Origin: Streptomyces lasiicapitis | Lineage (GTDB): Bacteria; Actinomycetota; Actinomycetes; Streptomycetales; Streptomycetaceae | Direction of reading: 5' to 3' | DNA length: 64,000 nt | Assembly (NCBI RefSeq): GCF_014646335.1 | Contig: NZ_BMNG01000007.1 | Coordinates: 401,301-465,300, forward strand | Shown: positions 8,808 to 20,000 of the stretch, piece by piece | Layout of the letters: each line of letters opens with the position of its first letter | Position numbering within the stretch: the first letter of the stretch is position 1 | The notes under the pieces: model-generated | What the model was told of the DNA's origin: nothing | What the model saw: the letters and a program-made list of their open reading frames with translations, nothing else | The model's database searches: none | Translations under genes and position numbers: made by a program

Positions 8808-9368
8808 TCACTGTCGGCCACCCCACTGCTCTCGGGTGATCGCGTACTCGACCGCCCGGAGGTCGGTGCCCGGCGGGAAGTAGCTGGGGTCTGCGTGGAA
8901 TTCACGGACGCACTGCAATCCGACAGCGGTCATCGTCGCCCGGGAGGCGGTATTGGCCGCCGACGCCCTGGCAAAGATCCGGGTCAGCCCGAGGTCTTCG
9001 AACCCGTGCCGAATCAACTCACGCGACCCCTCGCCGGCGAGTCCCTTGCGCCAGAAACGCCGCAGAAGCCGGAACCCCAGCTCGGCCTGCTCTTCCACTG
9101 GCTCCTGGCCGTCAGAGTCCGGCGCCCGCAGGATCCAGTAGCCGACGAAGTCCCCCTCGGCGAATCCCGCCCAGTACCCCAGACCGGGGATCTGGTTTGC
9201 TTCCGCGAGCGTCTCGCGGTGCTTCTTCTCCACCTGTTCACGGGTGCGGGTGCCGCCCAGGTAACGCATCACCTCAGGGTCGGCGTCGAGCTCGACCTGA
9301 TACTCGCGATGCTCGTCGGACAGCGGGACCAGCCGGGCCCGTTCGGTACGCAGAATCGTCTGGAACAT
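8808..9368 (-). CDS. GNAT-family N-acetyltransferase (RimJ/RimL-like)
   Basis: 186 residues starting at the ATG at 9368. The opening ILRTERARLVPLSDEHR is characteristic of the Acetyltransf_3 (RimJ/RimL) group. The acetyl-CoA-binding region is in the middle, with ELGFRLLRRFWRKGLAGEGSREL giving the R/Q-x-x-G-x-G/A type pyrophosphate loop. A late Asn-Arg-type segment (ARASAANTASRATMTAVGLQ) is usual for the family. The substrate could be an amino group of a protein or of a small molecule and is not predictable. It is transcribed away from the NRPS cluster and is not clearly part of it. Confidence 0.9.
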   Translation of the reverse strand: MFQTILRTERARLVPLSDEHREYQVELDADPEVMRYLGGTRTREQVEKKHRETLAEANQIPGLGYWAGFAEGDFVGYWILRAPDSDGQEPVEEQAELGFRLLRRFWRKGLAGEGSRELIRHGFEDLGLTRIFARASAANTASRATMTAVGLQCVREFHADPSYFPPGTDLRAVEYAITREQWGGRQ

Positions 9369-9935
9369 GGCACAGAGCGTCTCAAACAGCCGGCGCAGCG
9401 ACTCGCGCAGGGTAACGGTCGACTACCGGGGGCGGCATCGGCCGCAACAGGCAATACCTCGGCGGAAATTTATGACGTTCCTCATGACCACTTCATGAAG
9501 TCCGCGCCGGATCAGCGAGTTTACGGCGCAGTCCCAGAGAGCGCGATCAACCGGGCATTGACAGACTCGGACGGCCTGATCAATCATCACCTCTGAAAGT
9601 CGCCATCTGTCGACGATGCGACTGCCACCTTGCGTTCACAGGGCGACGGTTCCCCTCTGCTGTGGGGACGTATTCAGGCACTACTCGGAGGTATTAACGC
9701 TCTACAGCAGGTCACATGGCATGCCGAGAGCTTTCGTCGGCGAATCCGACCATTCCGTGCATGGCGCATGTTCCCTGGTGCGCACGCCCTTGGATCCTTA
9801 CACCGTTTCTCGATATGTCCTCACTCGAGTTGCCAGCTCATCGATTGCATTTCGGAACTCCTCCGGGACTCGGCCGACCCCGCTGAGCGAAATCCCGCGA
9901 CCCATTCCAGTCACCTCTGTGAATTAGCCCCAAGA
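9369..9935. other. 567-bp intergenic region upstream of the NRPS cluster, with a candidate promoter
   Basis: This stretch is clearly less GC-rich than its flanks and shows no convincing coding frame. A perfect -35 hexamer TTGACA lies at 9558-9563, with a weak AATCAT about 18 bases downstream (9582-9587), a possible sigma-70-like promoter for the cluster. A short palindrome CTTCATGAAG lies near 9490. Either could carry regulation of the biosynthetic operon. The open frames here (for example 9616-9927) lack actinobacterial codon bias and were not called. Confidence 0.4.
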
Positions 9936-12900
9936 GTGGAAGAGTCAGCTTTGTCCGCGAATCAAGGTGCCCATCGTTCTCCTTCCGAGCGGCGACCGAG
10001 CGCGACGCGGAAGCAGACCGCCATCCCGCACGCGGATCGCACCCTCCCCCTGGCGGCCTCACACGGCCAGCAGCGGCTGTGGTTCCTGTCGCACATGCGG
10101 GGCGCGAGCGACGCGTACCACATACCCCTGGCCGTGGAACTCCGCGGCACTCTCGACCGCACGGCACTGCGTCGAGCGCTCGACGCTCTGGTGGCCCGTC
10201 ACGAGGTGCTGCGCACGCGCATTGTCACCGTGGCGGGCGCGGTGTTCCAGGAGATCGATCCGGCCGACGTCGGCTTCCCTCTCACCTATGAGGATCTGGC
10301 GGGCGTCCCCCGCGCCGAAGACCGGCTCGCGCTGCTGCGGCGGGAGGAGGCCACCGCGCCGTTCGACCTGGCGCGCGGCCCGTTGCTGCGCAGCCGCCTG
10401 GTGACGCTCGGCGCCGACCGGCACGTCCTCCTGCTGACGATGCACCACATCGTGTCGGACGGATGGTCGGTGGAGATTCTGACGCGGGAGCTCAGTGCCC
10501 TGTACGCCGCGTTCCGCGACGGCGCACCCGACCCGCTCCTGCCACTGCCCGTGCAGTACGCCGACTACGCGGCGTGGCAGCAGCAGTGGCTGTCCGAAGG
10601 GGCCGCGGACGAGCAGCGCACGTACTGGCAGGAGGCCCTGGCGGGCGCCCCGACGGTCCTCGAGTTGCCGACGGACCGGCCCCGCCCGGCCGAGCAGGAC
10701 TATCGCGGCGGGCAGATGTCGCTCTGCCTCGACGAGGAGTTGACCGCCGCGCTGCAGGACCTCGGCAGACGCAACGGCTGCTCCTTGTCCATGACCGTCC
10801 TCGCCGGGTGGGCGCTGGTTCTCGCGCGGCTCGCGGAGCAGTCCGACGTGGTGATCGGCACGCCCGCGGCCGATCGCCCCCGCGCCGACTTCGAGGGCCT
10901 GATCGGGTTCTTCGTCAACACCCTGGCGCTGCGGATCGATTTCTCCACGGGGCCGACGGTGACCGAACTGCTCAAGCACGTGCAACAGGTGACGCAGTCC
11001 GCGCTGCGGCACCAGGAGCTGCCCTTCGAGCAGGTCATCGACCTGGTCAAGCCCACCCGCAGCCTCGCCCACCCGCCGCTTTTCCAGGTGATGTTCGCCT
11101 GGCAGAGCGGCGAGGAGAACGAGATGGCGCTGCCGGGGATCGAGGCGACGCCGCTGGAGTCGGCGCACTCCGTCGCCAGGTTCGACCTGGCCCTGTCCCT
11201 GACGGAGAAGAACGGCCGCATCACCGGGAGCCTGGACTACGCCACGGCCCTCCTCGACGCCGATACGGCCGAGCGGTACGGCCGACGGCTGCGTCATGTG
11301 CTGGAGCAGATGGTCCAGGCAGACCACCGCCCGGTGGCAGAGCTGACGCTGCTCGACGAGCGGGAGCGTCGACAGGTGCTCGCGGACTTCAACAACCCGG
11401 CGCGCCCCGGAACGGCCACACCCCTCGCCGTCCCAGACCTCACGCACACGCCCCCTTCCGGTCTCGTCGAGCGCTTCGAGGCCCAGGTACGTAAGCGTCC
11501 CGGCCAGATCGCCGTCATCCACGAGGGCGAAAGGCTCGACTACGCCACCTTGGACCGGCGCGCCAACCGCCTGGCGCAGGCCCTGCTTTCCCGTGGTGTG
11601 CGCGCCGAGCAGGTGGTGGGTCTGCACACTCATCTCTCCGTGGATCTGGTGGTGGGCATCCTCGGCGTCCTCAAGGCGGGTGCGGCCTACCTTCCGCTCG
11701 ATCCCTCGCTGCCCGCGGAGCGGCTGACGGGCATGGCGGCGGACGCCGACGCCGTGCTGGTGCTGAGCAATGATGCCGTGCCGCCGGACGACGACTGGCT
11801 GCCACTGACCGCTGTCGAGGCCGAAGGGTGGTGCGAGGACCCACCCGCCCGCGGCTTCCGGCCGAGTGGCCTGGCGTACGTGATCTACACCTCGGGCTCG
11901 ACCGGCCGCCCCAAGGGGGTCGCCGCTACCCACCGCGGCATCCTGAACCTCCTCGACTACTGGCTGTCGCAGTTCGGGGCGACACCCGGCCAGGTGTCGG
12001 CGATGTGGCCGAGCTTCGCCTTCGACGCCTCGCTCCAGGAGCTGATGCTGCCTCTGACCAGCGGCGGCATTCTGCGGTTGGTGCCGGGGGACGTGCGTGA
12101 CGACCCCGAGGCGCTGATGGGCTGGCTGCGCGAGCACCGCATCGTGGAGGTGCTGCTGCCGCCCGCGTACGTCAAGTGGATCTGTGAGGACCCCGAGGAG
12201 CGCCTGGCCGGGCTGTCCTTGAGGTACATCGTCACGGGCCTCGAACCGTTGCCGGAGGACGGCCTGCACCGGCTGGAGCAGGTGCTGCCGGGCCTGCGCG
12301 TCCTCAACGGCTACGGCCCCACCGAGACGGCGCTGTACTGCACCGCGTATCTCGATCCGCGTCCGCTCGCGCGCCAGGCGCCGATCGGCCCGCCTGTGGC
12401 CAACACGCGGGCCTACGTGCTCGACGAGCGGCTGCGGCCGGCACCCATCGGTGTGGCGGGCGAGCTGTACCTCGCCGGCGCCGGTCTGGCCCGCGGCTAT
12501 CTGGGCCGCCCCGGCCTGACCTCCGAGCGGTTCGTCGCCGATCCCTTCGTTCCCGGCGGACGGATGTACCGCAGCGGGGACGTGGCCCGCTGGCTTCCGG
12601 GCGGCGATCTGCTGTACGTCGGCCGTCGCGACCACCAGGTCAAGCTGCGCGGCTTCCGCATCGAACTGGGCGAGATCGAGGCGACGCTGCTCGACCAGCC
12701 CGGTGTGACGGAAGCCGCGGTCGTCGCCGATCGCGACGGCGCCGGTGAACCGCAGTTGGTCGCCGCCGTGGCCGTGGGCGACGCGGCGCCGAGGCCGGTG
12801 GCCGAGTGGCGGGCCGCCCTCGCGCGTCGGCTTCCGGCCCATATGATCCCGGCCCTGTTCGTCGAACTGCCGCAGTTGCCGCAGACGTCCAACGGCAAGC

Positions 12901-14003
12901 TCGACCGCGCGGCACTCCTCGAGCGGGCCCGCGCGGACCGTCCGGCCCAGGTCAACCTGGCCAGCCCGCGCGACCACATCGAGCTGACCCTCTACCAGAT
13001 ATGGCAGCGGCTGCTCGTCCGGTCCGAGATCGGCATCCGCGACAGCTTCTTCGACATCGGCGGCACGTCGATCTCCGCCATCAAGCTGGCCCACGCCGTC
13101 CGCGAGGCGTTCGGCGAGACCCTGCTGATCCGTGACGTCGTGCGCCATCCGACGATCGAGGAGCTGGGCGGACGGCTGCGCCGTGGCGACTCGGGAGCCC
13201 CGCCGAGCAACCTCCTCGAGCTGCGCGCGGGCGACGGCCGCGCCCAGGTGGTCTGCGTGCACCCGGCGGGCGGCACCGCCTTCTGCTACCTGTCGCTGGC
13301 CAAGGCGCTGCCGGAGTCCGTGGGCGTCCACGGAATCCAGTCCCCCGGCGTCAACCCCGGAGAGTCGTTCCTGCCCACGGTGGAGGCCATGGCCGCCGCG
13401 TACCTGGAACTCATCGAGCCGCTCCCCGACGCGCCGCTGATCCTCACCGGTCTCTCCTACGGCGGCCTGGTCGCCCACGAGATGGGCCGCCGCCTGGCCC
13501 TGGCCGGGCGCACCGACGTGAGTGTGGTACTGCTCGACACGCCGGGCACGGACGACGCCGAGCGGCGCGCGAGCGTCGCGCCGGCGGACATGGCGGAGTT
13601 CCGCGACAAGCTCGTGAAGTTCAACGGCATGTACCCGGGCATCGAGGACCGGCAGATCGAGCAGTACTTCCACATCTACAACCACAACCGGAGCACCACG
13701 CGCGACCATGTGCCGCGGTCGTCGCCCGTCCGGACGGTGTTCATGCAGGCCGTCAAGGACGTGCCGGACGATCTCCTGCAAGAGCTACGGGACTTCTGGC
13801 GCCGCCGCGCCGACGGCGACTTCCTGGTGGAGCCCGTCGACTGCGATCACTGGGAGATGCTGGAGTCCGCGGAGGTGCCGCGGGTCGCCGCGACCATCGA
13901 GTCCGAGCTCGACCGCCTCACCCGGTCCCGCCCGTTCACCGGGGCCGGCCTGACGCAGGACGTCGCGCCGCAGGCGCCGATCGTGCCGGCGCGGGAGTCG
14001 TGA
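9936..14003 (+). CDS. single-module NRPS, C-A-T-TE
   Basis: About 1355 residues. The GTG at 9936 is chosen; TTG 9951, with GGAAGAG six bases upstream, is an equally good alternative. The longer frame from 9630 runs through non-coding-looking DNA. The condensation domain (about 35-470) has an intact HHIVSDG at 170-176. The adenylation domain (about 511-1010) contains YTSGSTGRPKG and NGYGPTETA. The specificity residues read by eye are D-A-Q-L-V-G-G-L-Y, which match no code I can name. The carrier domain has phosphopantetheine Ser1045 in GGTSIS. The thioesterase (about 1090-1330) has GLSYGG with Ser1174. A complete module with its own TE next to a second TE-bearing synthase points to two separate release or ester-forming steps, as in branched depsipeptides. 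It overlaps the next gene by its stop codon. Confidence 0.92.
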   Translation: MEESALSANQGAHRSPSERRPSATRKQTAIPHADRTLPLAASHGQQRLWFLSHMRGASDAYHIPLAVELRGTLDRTALRRALDALVARHEVLRTRIVTVAGAVFQEIDPADVGFPLTYEDLAGVPRAEDRLALLRREEATAPFDLARGPLLRSRLVTLGADRHVLLLTMHHIVSDGWSVEILTRELSALYAAFRDGAPDPLLPLPVQYADYAAWQQQWLSEGAADEQRTYWQEALAGAPTVLELPTDRPRPAEQDYRGGQMSLCLDEELTAALQDLGRRNGCSLSMTVLAGWALVLARLAEQSDVVIGTPAADRPRADFEGLIGFFVNTLALRIDFSTGPTVTELLKHVQQVTQSALRHQELPFEQVIDLVKPTRSLAHPPLFQVMFAWQSGEENEMALPGIEATPLESAHSVARFDLALSLTEKNGRITGSLDYATALLDADTAERYGRRLRHVLEQMVQADHRPVAELTLLDERERRQVLADFNNPARPGTATPLAVPDLTHTPPSGLVERFEAQVRKRPGQIAVIHEGERLDYATLDRRANRLAQALLSRGVRAEQVVGLHTHLSVDLVVGILGVLKAGAAYLPLDPSLPAERLTGMAADADAVLVLSNDAVPPDDDWLPLTAVEAEGWCEDPPARGFRPSGLAYVIYTSGSTGRPKGVAATHRGILNLLDYWLSQFGATPGQVSAMWPSFAFDASLQELMLPLTSGGILRLVPGDVRDDPEALMGWLREHRIVEVLLPPAYVKWICEDPEERLAGLSLRYIVTGLEPLPEDGLHRLEQVLPGLRVLNGYGPTETALYCTAYLDPRPLARQAPIGPPVANTRAYVLDERLRPAPIGVAGELYLAGAGLARGYLGRPGLTSERFVADPFVPGGRMYRSGDVARWLPGGDLLYVGRRDHQVKLRGFRIELGEIEATLLDQPGVTEAAVVADRDGAGEPQLVAAVAVGDAAPRPVAEWRAALARRLPAHMIPALFVELPQLPQTSNGKLDRAALLERARADRPAQVNLASPRDHIELTLYQIWQRLLVRSEIGIRDSFFDIGGTSISAIKLAHAVREAFGETLLIRDVVRHPTIEELGGRLRRGDSGAPPSNLLELRAGDGRAQVVCVHPAGGTAFCYLSLAKALPESVGVHGIQSPGVNPGESFLPTVEAMAAAYLELIEPLPDAPLILTGLSYGGLVAHEMGRRLALAGRTDVSVVLLDTPGTDDAERRASVAPADMAEFRDKLVKFNGMYPGIEDRQIEQYFHIYNHNRSTTRDHVPRSSPVRTVFMQAVKDVPDDLLQELRDFWRRRADGDFLVEPVDCDHWEMLESAEVPRVAATIESELDRLTRSRPFTGAGLTQDVAPQAPIVPARES

Positions 14004-17000
14004 TGAACACCGCACCACAGTCTCCGGTCCCGCCCCGGCCCTCGCAAGGAGCCGACGCCGTACCGCACCTCGCCGAGACCGGCCTCGCCCGAGCCGTCCT
14101 GGCCGGCGCCCGCCGCCACCCCGCCGCCATCGCCGTCGTCGACGGCGAGCGCACCCTCACCTACGCCGACCTCGACACCGCGAGCGCGGCCGTCGCCGCG
14201 GCCCTGCGCCATCACGGCATACGCCCGGGTCAGGCGGTCGCGGTCTGTCTGCCGCGCTCCTGGCAGCTCGTCTGCGCCATGCTCGGACTCCTGCGCCTCG
14301 GCGCGGTGGTGGTGCCGCTCGACGCCCAGAGCCCGCCCGAGCGTCGGGACCACATCCTCACGGACTCGAGCAGTGTCGCCGTGGTGCACGGGACGGAGGC
14401 GCCTGTCGGCCTGCCCCAGGGAGTTCGGCCGCTCGCCGTGGACTCGCTGCTCTCCGCGGACGGCGGCGAGGGCTCCCAGGAACCCGCCGCTCCGAACAGC
14501 CAGGACGTCTCCTTCGTCTTCTACACCTCGGGCAGCACCGGCCGCCCCAAGGGCGTCGAGGTGCGGGACGCCGGGATCCTGCGCCTGGCGCGCCCCGGCT
14601 ACCTCCGGCCGGTCGAAGGCGCGCGCTTCGCCTGTCTGTCCAACCCCGCCTTCGACGCGATCAGCTTCGAGGTGTGGGTGCCGCTCCTCACGGGCGGCCG
14701 CTGTGTGATCCTTCGCGACGAGACGGTGCAGACTCCCGACGTCCTGGCCGCCGAGCTGGAACGCCTGCGCGTCGACGTCCTGTTCATCACCGTGGCGCTG
14801 TTCAACGCGATCGTCGACAAGGTGCCGCACTGCTTCTCCGGCATCGGCCAGGTCCTGGTGGGCGGCGAGCAGCTCAACGCCCGTCTGATCCGCCGGTGGT
14901 ACCGGGACAATCCCGCAAGCCCCACCCGCCTCCACAACGTCTACGGCCCCACCGAGGCCACCACATTCGCCCTCTGCCACCCCATCCCCCGTGACTTCGA
15001 CGGCGACGTGATCCCGATCGGGCGCCCACTGCCCGGCACCGAGGCGCTGCCGGTCGTCGACGGAAGCCGTCCGGCCGCGCCCGGAGAAGTGGCCGAACTG
15101 TACTTGTCGGGCGAGGCGTTGGCGGCTGGGTACCGCGACCTGCAGGAAGAGACCGAGCGCCGCTTCGTCGCCCTTCCCTGGCACGACGGCGGGCACGGCC
15201 GTCACTACCGCACCGGTGACCTCGTGCGCGTCGGCGCCGAAGGCCTCGTCGAGTACGTCGAGCGCGCCGACCGCCAGGTCAAGGTCCGCGGCTTCCGCGT
15301 CGAACCGGGCGAGCTGGAGCGTCAGATCGCGGCCCACCCCGCGGTGCGCCAGGTGTACGTCTGCACGCGCCACGACGACAACGGTGTCAACGAGCTCCTG
15401 GCCTATCTCGTGCCCGGCGCGGAGCTGTCGTACGAAGACTTCGACCGGCATCTGACCGCCGCTCTGCCCGCGTACATGCGGCCCCACCGCACCTACCGGG
15501 TGGCGGAGTTGCCGCTCAACTCCAACGGCAAGGTCGACAAGTCGGCACTGCTGTGCCGCGACGACGCCCCCTGGACCCGAGCCGACACCGACCGCCCGCA
15601 GGACGTATCCGTCACGCCGTGGCAGCGCCAGGTGCTCGATCTGGCGAGCCAGGTCCTGGGGGTCACCGACCTCCGCCTCGGTGACCGATGGGTGGCGAGC
15701 GGCGGAGACTCGCTCAAGGCGCTGCGGTTGCGCTTCGAGGTCCGGCGCCGCTGGGGCCGCGAGCTGCCCCAAGCCCTGGTCCTCCGCGGGGACTTCGCCG
15801 AGCTGGCCGACGCGATCGAGTCGGGCCGCGCCGAGGACGCCGTGCCCTATCCGCCGGTGGCCGCCCCCACCGGTGCACGCGCCGCGTCGGCCACGTCCGA
15901 GCAGCAGCGGCTGTGGTTGCTCCAGGAGCAGCACCCGGGCTCGCGCGCGTACAACGTCCCGTTGGTCTTCCGTCTGGACGGCGAGGTCAGCACGGCCGCG
16001 CTGCGGCACGCCTTGTGCCGTCTCGTGGTGCGGCACCCGGCGCTGCGTACCGCCTTCGAGGCCACGTCTGATGGGCTGCGGCAGGTGGTCGGCGACGCGT
16101 ACGACCCGTGGTCCATGCCCACGGAAGCCGCACTGCGCGATGAGGACGGCCGCCGCGCGTTCACCGAGGAATTCTTTGCCGCCCCCTTCGACCTGGCGAC
16201 GCCCCGGCTCTTCCGGGCGTGCTGGCTGCCGCGCCCGGGCGGCGGCGAACTCCTGCTGCTTCTGCACCACATCGCGGTCGACGGCTGGTCGCTGAGTGTG
16301 CTGTTCGGTGAGCTGTCGGCGGAGTACGCGGCCTCGGTGGGTGGCACACGCCAGGGAGAGCTCTCGGCGGGCAGCGGGCTGGAGGGAGAAGCCGAGTTGC
16401 CTTCGGTTCCGACTCCGCTCGACTACGCGGCCTGGCAGACCGCATGGCACACCAGCGACACGTATCGCGTTCAACGGGCTCAACTGCAAGAGCATTACGG
16501 CTCGTTGACAATGGACACCGCCCCGCTGGAGCCCGTCCGCCCCGCGAGCCGGGCCGACGGCCGACTGCTGCGCACGTCGCTCGACGCGAGCCGCCGTGCC
16601 ACGCTCGACCGGCTCTGCGCCGAACTCGGCCTCACCCGTTTCCAGCTCCTTCTGAGCGTCTTCTCCTTCAGCCTGTACGGGGCGACGGGGCGCACCCGGC
16701 CTCGGATCGCCGGGCCGGTCGCGGGTCGGCCGGTGCAGGAGTTCGAGTCCGGCGTCGGCATGTTCGCGAACACGGTGCTGCTGCCGCTGGACCTCTCTCC
16801 TCGCGAAGGGCTGCGTACCCAACTGCGGCAGCACGCCGCCACCGTCCAGCCGGTGCTCGACCGGCAGGACGTCGCCCTCGCCGATGTCCTGGCCGACCAG
16901 AGGTCATGGGCCGGGCGGGCGCCGTTCGACTTTCTCTTCGTCCTGGAGAACACCGACTTCGGCGCGCTCTCACTGCCCGGCTGCAAGGCCCGTCCCGAGT

Positions 17001-20000
17001 GGCCGGCGCCGGCCGAGGCGAAGTGTCCGCTGACCCTGTCGGTGGTGGAGCACGGCGCCGGTGTCGACTGCCTGTGGGAGTACGACGCGCGGTACTTCGG
17101 CGTCGACGAGATGGCGGCGTTGGACGGCCTGTTCCGCCGGGGTCTCGACCTGCTGGCCGACGGCACCGATCCCACCCTGACCGAGTTGGTGACGCCCTAT
17201 CGCCGCTCGCTGCCCGAGCCCGGCCGCGCCGCCACGGCGCCCCTGGCCTTCACGACCATCGCCGAGGGCTTCGCCCGCCAGGTCGGCCGCACACCGGACG
17301 CCCCGGCGCTGACAGCCGGGCATCGCACGCTGACCTACGCCGAACTCGACGGGCATGCCGCCGCGTTGGCTGCCGAGCTGCGCCGCGACCATCCGCTGCC
17401 GCCGGAAAGCAGCGGTCCCTGCCACGTCGCCCTGTACTTCCAGCCCTCGATCGAGCACGTGGTGGCGCTGCTCGCGCTGGCCAGGCTGCACCTGACCGTC
17501 GTGCCCCTCGACCCGTCCTATCCGCCCGCCCTGCTGCGGCAGATCCTGGACCAGGTCGAGCCGCTGTGCGTCCTGGTCCCGCCGGACGACGCGGGCACGC
17601 TCGACGCGTTCGCCCCGGACCCGGAGACGCTGCCGCGCCACCGCGTCACGCTCACCGCCCATCCGCCCACGGCTCCGGAGAACGACGTCCCGGTGCCGCC
17701 GTACGACGGACGGCGTCCGCTGTACATCCTGTTCACGTCCGGCTCCACCGGCACCCCCAAAGGCGTGCAGGTACCCGACCGCACGCTGTGCAATCTGTTC
17801 CAGTGGCAGCGCGAGTCCGGCGGTCTCGCGGCAGCGGCGGTCACCCAGCAGTTCTCCATGCTGTCCTTCGACGTCTCCTTCCAGGAGATCTTCGGCACGC
17901 TGTGCGGGGGCGGTCTGCTGCACCTCGTACACCCGAGCCTGCGCCAGGACGCCCCGGCGCTCCTCGATCAGCTCGAAGCGGCGGGGGTCGAGCGCCTCTT
18001 CCTGCCGTACGTGGCCCTGCAGGTCCTCGCCGAACACGGCGTCCGCCTCGGCCGCCACCCTTCGCGGCTGCGCGAAGTGATCACCGCGGGCGAGCAGTTG
18101 CTGTGCACGGACGCCATCAGAAGCTGGTTCGCCGGGATGCCGGGGACACGTCTTTTCAACCACTACGGGCCGACCGAGACACACGTGGTGTGCAGCCTGT
18201 GTCTGGAGGGCGACCCCGCGGCCTGGCCGGAGCGTCCGGCCATCGGTCGCCCGGTCACGGGGGCCTGGCTGCGGGTCGTCGACGACGCCGACGAAGCCGT
18301 ACCACCGGGGAGCCCCGGTCGGCTGCTCATCGGCGGGTCGATGGCAGCACCCTGCTACCTGGGCGACGCCGCGCTCAACAAGGAACGCTTCATCGATCTG
18401 CCCGGTCACGGCACCTTCTACCGCAGCGGTGACCTGGCCCGCTTCGACCGGGACGGTCTGCTGCACTACCTGGGCCGCGACGACCAGCAGATCAAGTTGA
18501 GCGGCCACCGCCTGGAGCTCGGGCAGGTCGAGGCGGCGCTGCTGCGGCATCCGGAGGTCGTCAACGCGGTGGCCGTCCAGGACGGCGAACGGCTGGTCGC
18601 CTGCGTACAACTCCGTGACGGGGACGCCGGGCCGGCAGCGGGTTCAGCCGTGGCACCGGTGCGGACCCGCTCGGCATTGCCCACCCCGGAGGACCTGGCC
18701 CGTCATCTGGCGCCCCTGCTGCCGCCGTACGTACGGATCGACCGCTTCCGGCGCCTGGAGAGGCTGCCGCTCACGCCGAGCGGGAAGCTGGACCGGCGGG
18801 CGGCGCTCACCGCGCCCGGCGAGGAGCTGCGGCCGTCGCACGCCGCCACCGGGCCGGTCCTGACCCCGCGTGAGTCCCGGCTCAGCGAACTCTTCGAGCA
18901 GGTGGTCGGGCGTCCCGTCGACCCCGAGCAGCGCTTCTTCGACGCCGGTGCCTCCAGCCTCGACCTGATGCGCTTCCACCTGCGCTGCGCCGCCGAGCCC
19001 GACCTGCCGTTCACGATCCCAGACTTGTTCGAGCACGTGACCGTGCGGCGGCTCGCCGCGTTCCTGGACGCCGGACCGCAGCCGGACGCGCCCGACACGG
19101 GCACCCCGGTCCCCCTAGCCCCCGCCGACGAGCCCATCGCCGTCATCGGCATGGCCGTGCGTCTGCCCGGCGCCGACGACCTCGCCGCGTTCTGGGAGCT
19201 GGTACGCACCGGCGCCCGCGGCATCGAGCACTTCGACGCGTCCGACGGCCTCGTCGGCGCCCGCAGCCAGATGTCGGAGCTCCTGTCCTTCGACCCGGAG
19301 CACTTCGGCATCAGCCGTCAGGAAGCCCGTCTGATGGACCCGCAGCAGCGGCATCTGCTGATGAGTTCGGTGCAGGCGATGGCCCACGCCGGCATCGCCG
19401 ACCCGGCCGCCCAGCGCGTCGGCCTGGTCGCCGGTTGCGGCGAGAACACCTACTTCCAGTCCCTGCTCGCCGAGGCCGACCCGGCGGAGCTGCCTGACAG
19501 CTTCCAGATGGCGATCCACCACGACAAGGACTTCCTCACCACCAAGGTGGCCTACCACCTCGACCTGTCGGGCCCGGCCTTCACCGTCCAGGCGGCGTGC
19601 GCCAGTTCGCTCGTGGCCGTGCACGTCGCGGCAGGCCTGCTGCGCCAGGGCGACGCCGACGTGATGCTCGCAGGCGGGGTGCTCGTCGACACGCTGCTGA
19701 CCGACGGCTACACGTACCGCCCGCAGCACATCTTCTCCAAGGACGGGCACTGCCGCCCCTTCAGCGACGACGCCGACGGCACCATCGGCGCGAGCGGCGT
19801 CGGCGTGGTCGTCCTCAAGCCGCTGTCCCGTGCGCGGCGCGACGGCGACACCGTGTACGCGGTGGTCACCGGCTCGGCCCTCAACAACGACGGCTCCGGC
19901 AAGCTCAGTTACAGCGCGCCGTCCTTGGCCGGTCAGCGCGAGGTGATCCGTGCCGCGCTGCGGCGCAGCGGGCACTCCGGTGCCGATCTCGGGTACGTCG

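Noticed and set aside
9616..9927. Possible 103-residue gene
   Set aside because: No ribosome site, no codon bias, overlaps the region expected to hold the cluster promoter.
9630..9935. N-terminal extension of the stand-alone NRPS
   Set aside because: AT-richer DNA without coding bias and no family similarity; GTG 9936 or TTG 9951 is more likely.
10059..13781. 1240-residue open frame on the minus strand opposite the NRPS
   Set aside because: It is a GC-bias shadow of the real C-A-T-TE frame; no domain motifs are present.
13847..16834. 995-residue minus-strand open frame
   Set aside because: Another shadow lying opposite the hybrid synthase; low-complexity Arg/Gly/Val composition and no motifs.
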